Assembly (NCBI GenBank): GCA_900550105.1
Contig: URQW01000049.1
Coordinates: forward strand, 1 to 21,154
Direction: 5' to 3'
Source of the DNA: an uncultured Pelosinus sp.
GTDB lineage: Bacteria > Bacillota > Negativicutes > UMGS1260
Length of the DNA stretch: 21,154 nucleotides
The notes beneath the pieces were generated by a model. That model saw only the letters and a program-made list of their open reading frames with translations, searched no databases and was not told where the DNA came from. The position numbers were made by a program, and so were the translations under genes. Shown one piece after another: positions 14,744-21,154 of this stretch. Numbering within the stretch: position 1 is the stretch's first letter; the number at the start of each line of letters is the position of its first letter.

Positions 14744-15202
14744 TTATTCTGGTTGCTTCATATGGTCGATATACTGCTCTAGTTCTTCCAAGATATCGTT
14801 GAGAAACAAATATTCTTCTGGCGTTAATAAGTTGATTTTTTCCATAATACCTCTGTCGAAGGTTTCATGAAATTCGAAGTGGTGTTGAACAGCAACTCGG
14901 CCTTTGTCCGTCAATTCCAAGAGGATATTTTTTTTATTGCCGGTTTCTTGATAACGATAGATCAGATCTTTTTGGATCAGTTTGTGGACAAGCTTTGGTA
15001 GGGCGCTTTTGGAAATGCCTTGTCGGTCTGCTAGTTCGGTTACGGTTATACCGGGATGTTTGCCGATCATTTCGAGGGTATGAATTTCTGACGAGTATAA
15101 GAGTTGATCTGTGCCAAATTTATTTGGCTGTTTCATAGTCTCAAAAAATTTCTTTGACAGCCTAAAAATAGATTCCAGCATTTCTTTTCTTTGTTCTGTC
15201 AT
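14744..15202 (-). CDS. MarR-family transcriptional regulator of the efflux operon
   Basis: A 152-residue MarR protein. Helices at the N- and C-terminal ends (about 3-25 and 118-150) form the dimer interface. The winged helix spans about 40-110: EIHTLEMIGKHPGITVTELA, then DRQGISKSALPKLVHKLIQK as recognition helix and ELTDKGRVAV as wing end. It is transcribed on the same strand as the pump genes but from its own promoter. The operator sequence found twice before the adaptor gene also lies, slightly degraded, inside this gene's promoter. That pattern indicates autorepression plus repression of the pump, relieved by a pump substrate or similar ligand. Confidence 0.93.
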   Translation of the reverse strand: MTEQRKEMLESIFRLSKKFFETMKQPNKFGTDQLLYSSEIHTLEMIGKHPGITVTELADRQGISKSALPKLVHKLIQKDLIYRYQETGNKKNILLELTDKGRVAVQHHFEFHETFDRGIMEKINLLTPEEYLFLNDILEELEQYIDHMKQPE

Positions 15203-15255
15203 TGTTTTAACCTCATATCGTTGGTAAAATATCAGATTTGATGTTCTATGGTTAT

Positions 15256-15283
15256 ATTGTACACTAGGTTAACTATGTGTCAA
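15256..15283 (-). promoter_or_regulatory. marR promoter with embedded operator (copy 3)
   Basis: On the minus strand TTGACA (15283-15278) and TACAAT (15261-15256) are spaced 16 bp. GTTAACCTAGTGTAC (15273-15259) fills most of the spacer and overlaps the -10; it agrees with the other two operators at 12 of 15 positions. Binding there would block the polymerase. Confidence 0.75.
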
Positions 15284-15535
15284 GTTATATTTTATAAAGA
15301 ATGAATAAGACCAATGCGAAAATGGAGGACAAATAACATGATTGCAGAAAAAAAACATGGTTAGTATAAGTCATACATACAGTAGTCATCGACACGTTCT
15401 TATTCTTACCGTAGTACATAAATAAAAGTGTGATGAATCGTGAAAGGCGTGTTTATTATGAACGATATAATTTATAAGTTGTTAAGGAGAATATTAAGTG
15501 GTATACCTGGAAACTCTTGTTTTAGAACTAGTTTA
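15284..15535. other. Intergenic debris between marR and the small repeat gene
   Basis: GGAGGACAAATAAC followed by ATG opens a frame that ends after only 8 codons (MIAEKKHG), resembling the first codons of a lost gene. A 32-codon frame at 15458-15556 (MNDIIYKLLRRILSGIPGNS...) runs into repeat R2. Neither is called as a gene. Confidence 0.3.
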
Positions 15536-15915
15536 TTACCAGTCGGTATTTAGAGAAAAACGAATGTTTAGATGAGTTTTTAAAAGATGATGGTCATGAT
15601 CGTAACAACGTGTGAGCTTTTGATATGCTATTTTTGAGTCGACATGATGTCCTGTCCTATCTAAATATACTGTTTTGGGAAAAGTTTCTTTAGAATTATT
15701 TTCCAAGAAAAATCGCCATCCTTCGGTATATTTGCCAAGAGTTCCCCGTAGCCACTTAAGCATAACTATAATCCTTTAGTTAACAATTTTACATTTAGAT
15801 TATTGCTTTAATATGTAACTATTTTGCCCAATAAACCATGAAGAAGAAATAGCGGCTACTCTATGAAACCTAATTGATCGACTTTGCTACGGATCGTGTA
15901 TCGTCAGAAGTGTGG
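15494..15915. repeat. Repeat R2, copy B
   Basis: Counterpart of 3979-4356, carrying the intact small gene on its minus strand. The CTATGAAACCTAATTG block is at 15861-15876. Compared with copy A it has about 45 bp extra between that block and the small-gene start. Confidence 0.7.
15536..15763 (-). CDS. Small protein of the MLKWL family, intact copy
   Basis: A 75-residue basic and aromatic protein with no signal peptide or membrane span: MLKWLRGTLGKYTEGWRFFL, then a variable part, then TVYLDRTGHHVDSKIAYQKL and a C-terminus rich in His before RFSLNTDW. AAAGGAT about 8 bases upstream is an acceptable ribosome site. Its frame-shifted paralog is at 4021-4255, and the match extends at protein level with many substitutions. 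That suggests selection for the protein rather than recent copying of DNA. Function and family are unknown to me. It could be the residue of a mobile element or a host gene that spreads with R2. Confidence 0.5.
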   Translation of the reverse strand: MLKWLRGTLGKYTEGWRFFLENNSKETFPKTVYLDRTGHHVDSKIAYQKLTRCYDHDHHLLKTHLNIRFSLNTDW

Positions 15916-16044
15916 ATGATGTTGCAACTGCAAGCAATTTTCTTTCCCTGTTTTTTGTGGTAGACTGCTGATAAAGCAATAAATTTATCCTAATCGGTGA
16001 AATTTGCGAAAGATAAAAATTTTTAAGAAAGGAGAATGGCTTAT
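15764..16044. other. Upstream part of repeat R2 and AT-rich spacer
   Basis: No gene is seen. It contains the conserved R2 blocks at 15861-15915. In one plus-strand frame both R2 copies encode YGSCxVR-like residues with mostly third-position differences near the start of that block. This is a hint of an old coding exon that is now stopped in both copies. Confidence 0.35.
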
Positions 16045-16075
16045 CATCTTATATTATTTGGAGTCGGTGTTATGC

Positions 16076-16125
16076 GGAGCAAAGGCTATCGCATAACAAA
16101 CATGCTGTGAGATAGCCTTTGTTCC
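16076..16125 (+). promoter_or_regulatory. Long hairpin in the leader of the CD3324-like gene
   Basis: GGAGCAAAGGCTATC (16076-16090) pairs with GATAGCCTTTGTTCC (16111-16125): 15 bp with one wobble and a 20-nt loop. No T-run follows. A 24-codon frame starting at ATG 16036 (MAYHLILFGVGVMRSKGYRI...) ends within the hairpin and could be a leader peptide. Confidence 0.5.
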
Positions 16126-16126
16126 A

Positions 16127-16148
16127 TCCTAAAACTATAATTTTAGGA
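16127..16148 (+). promoter_or_regulatory. Hairpin sequestering the ribosome site of the CD3324-like gene
   Basis: TCCTAAAA (16127-16134) pairs perfectly with TTTTAGGA (16141-16148) around a 6-nt loop. The ribosome site AGGAGG (16145-16150) is partly inside the stem, and the ATG is at 16157. Translation could depend on opening this stem. Confidence 0.55.
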
Positions 16149-16156
16149 GGAGCATA

Positions 16157-16432
16157 ATGGGCTACAAGAATGCATTTAATGTATTTCCCGCGGACTTATT
16201 AGAAGCAATGCAACAATATATTGATGGTGAATATATTTATATACCACGAAAGGCAGAAAATAAAAAACGGTGGGGGGAAGTAAAAAATAGTCGGCAATAT
16301 ATTCAGAAACGCAATGAATTAATATTTTCTCAGTATCAAAAGGGTGTTTCAGTTGAGGATATTGCAAGCTGTAATTACTTATCACCTAAAACAATTTATA
16401 AAATATTGGCTGATATGAAAAGTCAATGCTAA
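16157..16432 (+). CDS. CD3324-family helix-turn-helix protein
   Basis: A 91-residue basic protein. The first half has the family pattern MGYKNAFNVFPADLLEAMQQ, then YIDGEYIYIPRKAENKKRWG. The second half is a helix-turn-helix (about 55-88: FSQYQKGVSVEDIASCNYLS then PKTIYKILADM) like Mor/CD3324-type small regulators. It probably binds DNA; targets are unknown. Ribosome site AGGAGG is 6 bases upstream. Two hairpins fill the leader and a strong terminator follows 7 bp after the stop, so the gene is a single unit under possible post-transcriptional control. Confidence 0.8.
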   Translation: MGYKNAFNVFPADLLEAMQQYIDGEYIYIPRKAENKKRWGEVKNSRQYIQKRNELIFSQYQKGVSVEDIASCNYLSPKTIYKILADMKSQC

Positions 16433-16439
16433 AACGAGA

Positions 16440-16471
16440 GCGACATGGTGGTTTTGCCATGTCGCTTTTTT
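16440..16471 (+). terminator. Rho-independent terminator
   Basis: GCGACATGG (16440-16448) pairs with CCATGTCGC (16457-16465), loop 8 nt, followed by six T. Clear terminator of the CD3324-like gene. Confidence 0.9.
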
Positions 16472-16562
16472 ACTTCTGAATGATCTTGTAGGGAGTATTG
16501 CCATAATATAATTATTATAATGGATTTATAGCACGATAGGGGACTTACGGAGGAGGAAAATC

Positions 16563-17288
16563 ATGTATGCCTTTACAAATCAATTTATTTCGAATCAAAA
16601 CAATATGGAATTATTGAAAGCTGCGATGATGGGGCCTAATGCTATGCGCGTAGCAGAAGAACTTGCGTCCTATTTAAACATCAATGCCAATATGCGGATT
16701 CTTGATCTCGGGTGTGGGTGCGGTCTTTCTACGCTCTTATTGACACAAAAATACGGTGTAAATGTTTTCGCTGCCGACTTGTGGATTTCACCAACAGAAA
16801 ATTATGAGCGTTTCAAAGCTAGCGGAATTGAGGATAAAGCAGTTCCCATTTCAGTAGACGCTACGAAAGGCTTGCCTTTCGCAAACGAGTTTTTTGACCT
16901 GTTGTTTACAGTAGATGCCTATCATTATTTCGGGGATACGGCGGAAATGCTTCCGTCGCTTATTCCTTTTGTGAAAAAGGGGGGCTATATCGTTGTAGCT
17001 ATTCCCGGCTTAAAATACGAATTTGGGGAAAACGTTCCCGCCGATATGCTGCCATTTTGGAATAGCGAAATGGAAAGAACTTTACACTCGCTGGAGTGGT
17101 GGCAAGCTTTGTGGCAGCAGGCTGAGGGGATTGAAATGGTGGATAGTCGTGAAATGGCTTGCTGTAGTGAGGCGTGGAAAGAATGGCTGAGCGCCGATCA
17201 TCCCATTGTCGCTGAAGACATCAAAATGATGCAGGCTGAGGGAGGACGGTACTTTAATCTTGTGCAGTTGATTGCTAAAGTCCTTTGA
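16563..17288 (+). CDS. Class I SAM-dependent methyltransferase
   Basis: A 241-residue Rossmann-fold methyltransferase. Motif I ILDLGCGCGLSTLLL (45-59) binds SAM. VFAADLW (68-74) carries the ribose-contacting acid. VDATKGLPFANEFFDLLFTV (98-117) covers motifs II-III, with DAYHYF after it, and the VKKGGYIVVAIPG segment (136-148) completes the core. The C-terminal part (about 150-241) is rich in Trp and Met and probably forms the substrate cap, as in UbiE/MenG-like small-molecule methyltransferases. GGAGGAGG is about 9 bases upstream of the ATG. It stands alone between two terminators. Substrate unknown. Confidence 0.88.
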   Translation: MYAFTNQFISNQNNMELLKAAMMGPNAMRVAEELASYLNINANMRILDLGCGCGLSTLLLTQKYGVNVFAADLWISPTENYERFKASGIEDKAVPISVDATKGLPFANEFFDLLFTVDAYHYFGDTAEMLPSLIPFVKKGGYIVVAIPGLKYEFGENVPADMLPFWNSEMERTLHSLEWWQALWQQAEGIEMVDSREMACCSEAWKEWLSADHPIVAEDIKMMQAEGGRYFNLVQLIAKVL

Positions 17289-17364
17289 AGGGCGTCGGCA
17301 CGACCAGACCCTTATCAGATAGAAGTGCAGCATATCCATTCGATGGCAATAAATAATGAAACTG

Positions 17365-17400
17365 AAAATAAAGCGGAGATGAGAATCTCTGCTTTATTTT
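17365..17400. terminator. Bidirectional terminator
   Basis: AAAATAAAGCGGAGAT and ATCTCTGCTTTATTTT form a 16-bp stem (one wobble) with a GAGA loop and A/T tracts on both sides. It lies between the convergent methyltransferase and XRE-cupin genes and can serve both. Confidence 0.85.
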
Positions 17401-17463
17401 TAGTTGGTGAAATGCAGCGACTTTTGTATGAAAGCTGCTGCGACTATGTGAGGAGGAGATTGT

Positions 17464-18015
17464 TTAATTCGGATAATAATTTATAACCAGAAAACTGACA
17501 AGGGTATTTTGCTCGTTTATATAAGTGTGACTGATAGAAGAATCAAACATAATGGCGTCTCCGGCATTGAGTGTATGTTCGCCCATTTCAGTTTGAAGTT
17601 TAAGTTCGCCTTGGATAATATAGATATATTCCTGGGCTTTTTTAGAGTGCCCGATCGATGCGTTAGACGACTTTGCATCTAATTCCACGTAGAAAAATTC
17701 GAAGTTTCTAACAGGAGTACTTGTAAAATAGCAATACACGCGATATTGTTCTGTTTCACCAACTTGTGCCGTAGGTTCAGAACGTCGGATCACGGTAGTT
17801 TCTTTTTCCATACTATCTATTAATTTCGTATAGGGGACATTTAGTCCATTGGCAATCTTCCAGATCGTATTGATTGTCGGGTTACTGTTTCCTTTTTCAA
17901 TATCGGATAACATGGCTTTACTAATACCTGATATTTTTGATAATTGTCCCAAGGTTAAGTTACGTTCATCGCGTAATGTTTTCAAATTTATCGCTATAGT
18001 TTTTCCTAATTCCAT
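17464..18015 (-). CDS. XRE-family regulator with C-terminal cupin domain
   Basis: A 183-residue protein. The XRE helix-turn-helix lies at about 9-63 (LKTLRDERNLTLGQLSKISG, then ISKAMLSDIEKGNSNPTINT). The cupin domain covers about 110-180, with the EYIYIIQGEL and LNAGDAIMFDSSISHTYIN strands. The frame is open 67 codons further upstream, but that part crosses the divergent promoter and the azlC start. ATG 18015, with GGAAGG upstream, gives the normal family length. Proteins of this build often control transporters and sense a small ligand in the cupin. It is divergent from azlCD and shares an inverted repeat with it, so it is most likely the regulator of amino-acid export. Confidence 0.88.
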   Translation of the reverse strand: MELGKTIAINLKTLRDERNLTLGQLSKISGISKAMLSDIEKGNSNPTINTIWKIANGLNVPYTKLIDSMEKETTVIRRSEPTAQVGETEQYRVYCYFTSTPVRNFEFFYVELDAKSSNASIGHSKKAQEYIYIIQGELKLQTEMGEHTLNAGDAIMFDSSISHTYINEQNTLVSFLVINYYPN

Positions 18016-18033
18016 AATTACTTTTCGCCTTCC

Positions 18034-18087
18034 TTGACAGATATATCGAACAGCTGTAGGATATATATTATAAAATTGTTCGATATA
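18034..18087. promoter_or_regulatory. Divergent control region with perfect inverted repeat
   Basis: TATATCGAACA (18042-18052) and TGTTCGATATA (18077-18087) are exact 11-bp inverted repeats, 24 bp apart. A plus-strand promoter, TTGACA (18034-18039), 17 bp, then TAGGAT (18057-18062), holds the left arm in its spacer. On the minus strand TATAAT (18072-18067) may be the regulator's -10. Binding of the XRE-cupin protein would affect both directions. Confidence 0.7.
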
Positions 18088-18178
18088 CTGGATAATCGTA
18101 AGCTTTAATGTAGACTTACTGAGGTTATTATATGAAATATTAAAAAGAAAATCAAGGAATACGAGGAGTGATTTATTG

Positions 18179-18871
18179 ATGAAAATCAAAGCATTTAAGG
18201 CGGCGCTGCCATACACTATACCGATTTGCGTCGGCTTTCTTTTATTAGGAATGTCCTATGGTTTTCTTATGCAAAGTAAAGGATTTTCATTTATTTATCC
18301 CATGTTAATGAGCTTATTTATTTATGCGGGTTCGATGGAATTTGTCGCAATCAATTTGTTGTTATCCGCATTTAATCCATTCGCAGCATTTTTTTTGACG
18401 CTTATGGTAAATGCTAGACATCTTTTTTACGGTATTTCTATGCTAGAAAAATACAAGAATTGTGGTTGGAAGAAATCCTATCTAATCTATGGAATGTGTG
18501 ATGAATCTTTCTCAATCAATTGCACTGTGACGCCGCCTTCCGATATTGACAGAGGTTGGTTTATGTTTTTTGTCACATTTCTTAATCAAATTTATTGGGT
18601 TTTGGGAGCAACCTTGGGCGCCCTTTTAGGATATGTCATTCACTTTGATCCGACAGGGATTGAATTTGTCATGACGGCACTCTTTGTAGTTATGTTTATG
18701 AATCAATGGGAAGAAGCAGCTAATCATCGTTCAGCTCTTACTGGATTACTCTGTTCCGTATTGTGCCTATTGATTTTTGGCAGCCAGAACTTCATTTTGC
18801 CAGCTATGGCGTTAATCGTTTTTAGTCTTTCCCTAGATAGAAAGACTAAAGCAAAGGAAGTGGAATTATGA
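18179..18871 (+). CDS. azlC: AzlC-family branched-chain amino acid exporter, large subunit
   Basis: A 230-residue inner-membrane protein with several hydrophobic spans. It carries the AzlC signatures PICVGFLLLGMSYGFLMQ near the start, SLFIYAGSMEFVAINLL (about 45-61), LMVNARHLFYGISML (75-89) and the YGMCDESFSINC segment. With AzlD it exports branched-chain or related amino acids. I start at ATG 18179 with GAGGAG 10 bases upstream; the codon before it is TTG, which is in frame but less likely. The stop overlaps azlD by ATGA. Confidence 0.92.
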   Translation: MKIKAFKAALPYTIPICVGFLLLGMSYGFLMQSKGFSFIYPMLMSLFIYAGSMEFVAINLLLSAFNPFAAFFLTLMVNARHLFYGISMLEKYKNCGWKKSYLIYGMCDESFSINCTVTPPSDIDRGWFMFFVTFLNQIYWVLGATLGALLGYVIHFDPTGIEFVMTALFVVMFMNQWEEAANHRSALTGLLCSVLCLLIFGSQNFILPAMALIVFSLSLDRKTKAKEVEL

Positions 18872-19194
18872 CAACAACACAAGGGATAATCACAATTCTT
18901 ATTGTTATATTTGGTACGATGGTAACAAGGTTTCTTCCCTTTCTCATTTTCCCCGAGGGAAAGACTCCGCCGCCCTATATTAAATATTTGGGAAACGTTT
19001 TGCCCTATGCGGTAATGGGGTTACTAGTTGTTTATTGCTTAAAAGATTCGTTTAACGGCAAGGGGGATATTATTCCTGAAATAGCAGCAATTATTTTTCT
19101 TGCTGCTCTCCACAAGTGGAAAAAGAATATGCTGCTGAGTATTGGAGCAGGAACCGCTTTATATATGTTTTTAGTACAAGCTTATTTTGGCTGA
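18868..19194 (+). CDS. azlD: AzlD-family branched-chain amino acid exporter, small subunit
   Basis: A 108-residue membrane protein with about four spans. Typical AzlD features are the N-terminal IITILIVIFGTMVTRFLPFL, the PPPYIKYLGNVLPYAVMGLL block and the ALHKWKKNMLLSIGAGTALY end. It overlaps azlC by 4 bp and is the partner subunit of that exporter, with both under the upstream XRE-cupin control region. Confidence 0.92.
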   Translation: MTTTQGIITILIVIFGTMVTRFLPFLIFPEGKTPPPYIKYLGNVLPYAVMGLLVVYCLKDSFNGKGDIIPEIAAIIFLAALHKWKKNMLLSIGAGTALYMFLVQAYFG

Positions 19195-19284
19195 GATTGC
19201 CTTTGGCAAAGCTCATGTTAAGTGTGGCTTTAAGTAGCTTAATAAGTAATAAAAGTTAAAAGAAGAATTCTTTGAAAACTATTG

Positions 19285-19417
19285 TATAATAAAGCTAGCA
19301 AATTAATTCATGAGAGGATGTGCTGGAGATGATTCTTTGTATTGCAAAGGCTTCATACAAAGCTGCTACAGCGACGATTATATGAAGCGATAGATGTGTC
19401 GCTGTATGCCAGCTTTG
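19285..19417 (+). promoter_or_regulatory. Leader of the CAT-like gene with two mutually exclusive hairpins
   Basis: A TATAAT (19285-19290) marks a possible -10, with no good -35. Stem A: CTTTGTAT (19335-19342) with ATACAAAG (19355-19362), perfect, 12-nt loop. Stem B: CAAAGCTGCTACAGCGAC (19358-19375) with GTCGCTGTATGCCAGCTTTG (19398-19417), 17 pairs with a small bulge. They share 19358-19362 and cannot coexist. An 18-codon leader frame (ATG 19329 to stop 19385, starting MILCIAKASYK) runs through both, with GAGAGG 11 bases before it. The arrangement resembles ribosome-controlled attenuation, but the CAT ribosome site lies outside stem B. Confidence 0.5.
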
Positions 19418-19461
19418 CTAGAGGTGTCATTAAAAAATCTCAAACAAAGAGGGCAAAATGT

Positions 19462-20112
19462 ATGAATTATAAAGTGATCGAGATGGACAAATATTATCGC
19501 CGTGGCGTGTTTCATCATTTTTCGGCTGACTGCAAGTGCTCTGTTTCGATGACCAGCCAACTAGATGTGACGGAGCTAGAAGCCTATTCTCGGCGTAGCG
19601 GTACGAAGTTTTATATTAATTTTCTTTATGTATTAGCAAAAGTCTTGAATTCTCGGGAAGATTATCGAATGGGATATCTTTGGCAGACAAAGCAAGTTAT
19701 TGTGTATGACAAGATTAATCCCACTCAGTATATTTTTTACGAGGATACAGAAACCTGTACGCCAGTCTATACAGAGTACCAAAAGGATTATAAAGCCTTT
19801 TATGCTGCCTGTGTAGCCGATATTGCGAAAGCAAAGCAGACGCGGAAGTATGGGGTCGATATGGAAAATCATCCAAATTGGTTTGATGCCTCGTATATTT
19901 CCTGGTTGTCCTATGATTCACTGCATGTGGAACTGCCAGATGGCTACCTTTATTTTATGCCAATCGTGAATTGGGGGCGTTACCGTAAGGTAGACGGCCG
20001 TTTAATGATGCCAGTCAGTATACGCTTGAATCATGCAGCAGCCGATGGGTATCTTTTGGCTAAGGTGTTTTTGTTGCTGAAAGACGAAATTCTGAATTTT
20101 ACTCAGCAATAG
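19462..20112 (+). CDS. CatA-like (type A chloramphenicol acetyltransferase family) acyltransferase
   Basis: A 216-residue acetyl-CoA-dependent acyltransferase with the full CAT architecture. The start MNYKVIEMDKYYRRGVFHHF matches the family's N-terminus, FYINFLYVLAKVLNSREDYR is the conserved helix, and ISWLSYDSL aligns with the oxyanion-hole serine region. The catalytic motif is NHAAADGY, H-X3-D-G near the C-terminus, where classical enzymes have HHAVCDG. I start at ATG 19462 (AAAGAGGG 9 bases upstream); the open frame extends 40 codons further through the hairpin leader, which would make the protein too long. It may inactivate chloramphenicol or acylate another small molecule; sequence alone cannot tell. 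Confidence 0.85.
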   Translation: MNYKVIEMDKYYRRGVFHHFSADCKCSVSMTSQLDVTELEAYSRRSGTKFYINFLYVLAKVLNSREDYRMGYLWQTKQVIVYDKINPTQYIFYEDTETCTPVYTEYQKDYKAFYAACVADIAKAKQTRKYGVDMENHPNWFDASYISWLSYDSLHVELPDGYLYFMPIVNWGRYRKVDGRLMMPVSIRLNHAAADGYLLAKVFLLLKDEILNFTQQ

Positions 20113-20246
20113 AGCTGCTTAGGCTTTTTATTCTTTATATGGAGCGGATCATGGTAGCTTTTTAGAGCATATATTGCAAACTGTATAATATTGCTTTACT
20201 CCTAGGCAAAATAGGGCGGCGAAGAAGTGCGACTTGAATGAGTAGG

Positions 20247-20292
20247 AACAAAGAGAAACGGCGAATTTAGAAATTCGCCGTTTCTCTTTGTT
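20247..20292. terminator. Perfect 22-bp hairpin with 2-nt loop
   Basis: Positions 20247-20268 (AACAAAGAG...CGAATTT) are exactly complementary to 20271-20292, separated by AG. It follows the CAT-like gene by 134 bp and abuts repeat R1 copy C. No T-run beyond TTTGTT. It is a candidate terminator or mobile palindromic repeat. Confidence 0.6.
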
Positions 20293-20298
20293 AAATGT

Positions 20299-20387
20299 AA
20301 GACCACGGCAATCGTCAATGGCCTTGATATTTTTAAAAGAATAGTATGTCCTGGTAGTTTGTAGTTGAACTGGGAGCTTTATGCATT
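20299..20387. repeat. Repeat R1, copy C
   Basis: Same length as 3779-3867 and matching along it. On the minus strand the reading FNYKLPG is recognisable, but the frame breaks soon after, so this copy is more decayed. The rest of 20388-20561 is AT-rich spacer before the response regulator and holds no gene. Confidence 0.65.
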
Positions 20388-20561
20388 GTTTATATAAAAA
20401 TATTTATAACAAAAAACACCTTTTTATAATAAACAAACTATTATATTATTTGATGTATAGAAAAGCAGAATTACACGACAGAAACATAACTGGTTATAAT
20501 AGCTAGATTACTTTATAGCTTTTCTTGATTTATAAAACTTATTATATTAGGAGTGATGAAC

Positions 20562-21154
20562 ATGCGAATTCTTGTAATTGAAGATGATAATGTCGTGCGT
20601 GAAGCGATTGTTTCGCTTCTAATAGAGGAAAATTATGTTGTCGATGAGGCGTCAACCGGTGAAGCTGGGTTGTGTGCCGCTGAGCAAGAAATACATGATC
20701 TATTAATAATAGACATTATGTTACCAGAGATAAATGGAATTGATATAGTTAAAACATTAAGAGAAACTGGCTGTACTTTGCCAATACTGCTTCTTACAGC
20801 CCTAGACAGTGTCGATGATCGGGTGATTGGTTTGGAGTCGGGAGCAGATGACTATTTAGTGAAGCCTTTTGCTGTACGGGAACTGTTAGCAAGAATAAAG
20901 GCCCTCTTACGACGGAAGGGCAATCTTGGTATGGATAGCGGATTGAGCTATGGCGGTATCTCATTAAATAGCAAGATCCGAGACGGGTATATTGATAGCC
21001 AGTCGCTTAAACTAGGGGCTAAAGAATATGATATTTTAGAGTTTCTTATTTTAAATAAAAACCAAACTCTAACAAGAGAACAAATTTTTGATCGAATTTG
21101 GGGATACGATTACGATGCAGCGATTCAAATTGTTGATTTATATATTCATTATTT
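20562..21154 (+). CDS. OmpR/PhoB-family response regulator, cut by the window edge
   Basis: The first 197 codons of a two-component response regulator. The receiver domain (1-120) has the acidic pair D8-D9, phosphoacceptor D51 (LLIIDIMLPEINGID), T79 (ILLLTALDS) and K101 (DDYLVKPF). The winged-helix DNA-binding domain begins at about 128 (YGGISLN) and continues with LGAKEYDILEFLILNKNQTL and TREQIFDRIWGYDYD; the recognition helix is reached but the wing is missing. AGGAG lies 8 bases before the ATG; an in-frame ATG two codons earlier is too close to that site. The partner histidine kinase is expected to the right. Confidence 0.93.
   Translation, partial: MRILVIEDDNVVREAIVSLLIEENYVVDEASTGEAGLCAAEQEIHDLLIIDIMLPEINGIDIVKTLRETGCTLPILLLTALDSVDDRVIGLESGADDYLVKPFAVRELLARIKALLRRKGNLGMDSGLSYGGISLNSKIRDGYIDSQSLKLGAKEYDILEFLILNKNQTLTREQIFDRIWGYDYDAAIQIVDLYIHY

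Noticed and set aside
18016..18216. N-terminal extension of the XRE-cupin gene by 67 codons
   Set aside because: It would cover the divergent promoter and the azlC ribosome site, and the translated part has no helix-turn-helix relation.
19342..19461. N-terminal extension of the CAT-like gene by 40 codons
   Set aside because: It would read through the hairpin leader and exceed the family length. ATG 19462 has its own ribosome site and matches the CAT N-terminus.
1..21154. CRISPR array, tRNA or rRNA genes, plasmid origin, intact transposase
   Set aside because: None seen on either strand. The repeats present are dispersed, diverged pairs rather than regularly spaced arrays.

Overview
The window looks like chromosomal DNA of an anaerobic, outer-membrane-bearing Firmicute of the Negativicutes type (Sporomusa/Pelosinus-like). 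This is inferred from three things: AT-rich DNA with strong Gram-positive-style ribosome binding sites, a complete inner-membrane pump plus periplasmic adaptor of an RND efflux system, and a 3,6-dideoxysugar (LPS-type) gene pair. PadR regulation, FMN flavoproteins and a membrane ferredoxin fit an anaerobic life style. No species is claimed.

Layout. (1) 1-2470: two minus-strand genes for CDP-3,6-dideoxyhexose synthesis, an RfbH/E1-type dehydrase and an E3-like reductase, coupled as TAAATG behind a clear promoter. (2) 2511-2562: only the 3' end of a tmRNA gene (ssrA) with its terminator. This is the typical scar of an element integrated at ssrA, and the DNA to its right may be that element. (3) 2570-5080: one intact conserved gene (3058-3660) surrounded by gene debris, including repeated segments that recur at 15.5-15.9 kb and 20.3 kb. 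(4) 5079-7042: a PadR regulator with a palindromic operator, an FMN flavoprotein and a membrane 4Fe-4S protein, forming one operon. (5) 7077-9352: a second flavoprotein gene amid broken genes (a flavodoxin-like pseudogene, a decapitated LysR regulator and several small fragments).

(6) 9400-15283: a minus-strand efflux locus. A MarR regulator, an adaptor and an RND pump are followed by a universal stress protein. Three copies of one palindromic operator lie in the marR promoter and in the long leader before the adaptor gene. (7) 15.3-16.15 kb: a second, intact copy of the small repeat-borne gene. (8) 16157-17288: a CD3324-like helix-turn-helix protein behind a hairpin-rich leader, then a SAM methyltransferase. 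(9) 17464-19194: an XRE-cupin regulator divergent from azlC-azlD (branched-chain amino acid export), with a perfect 11-bp inverted repeat between them. (10) 19329-20112: a CAT-like acetyltransferase behind a leader that can fold two mutually exclusive hairpins. (11) 20247-20292: a perfect 22-bp hairpin, followed by an OmpR-type response regulator cut by the window edge.

Overall the window mixes regulated detoxification, redox and export modules with an unusual density of decaying gene fragments. The most interesting items are the E1/E3 pair whose reductase lacks its iron-sulfur domain, the ssrA scar, the repeated small-gene family, the three-site MarR regulon and the switch-like leader of the acetyltransferase. 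I did not find a clearly new multi-gene defence or metabolic system.
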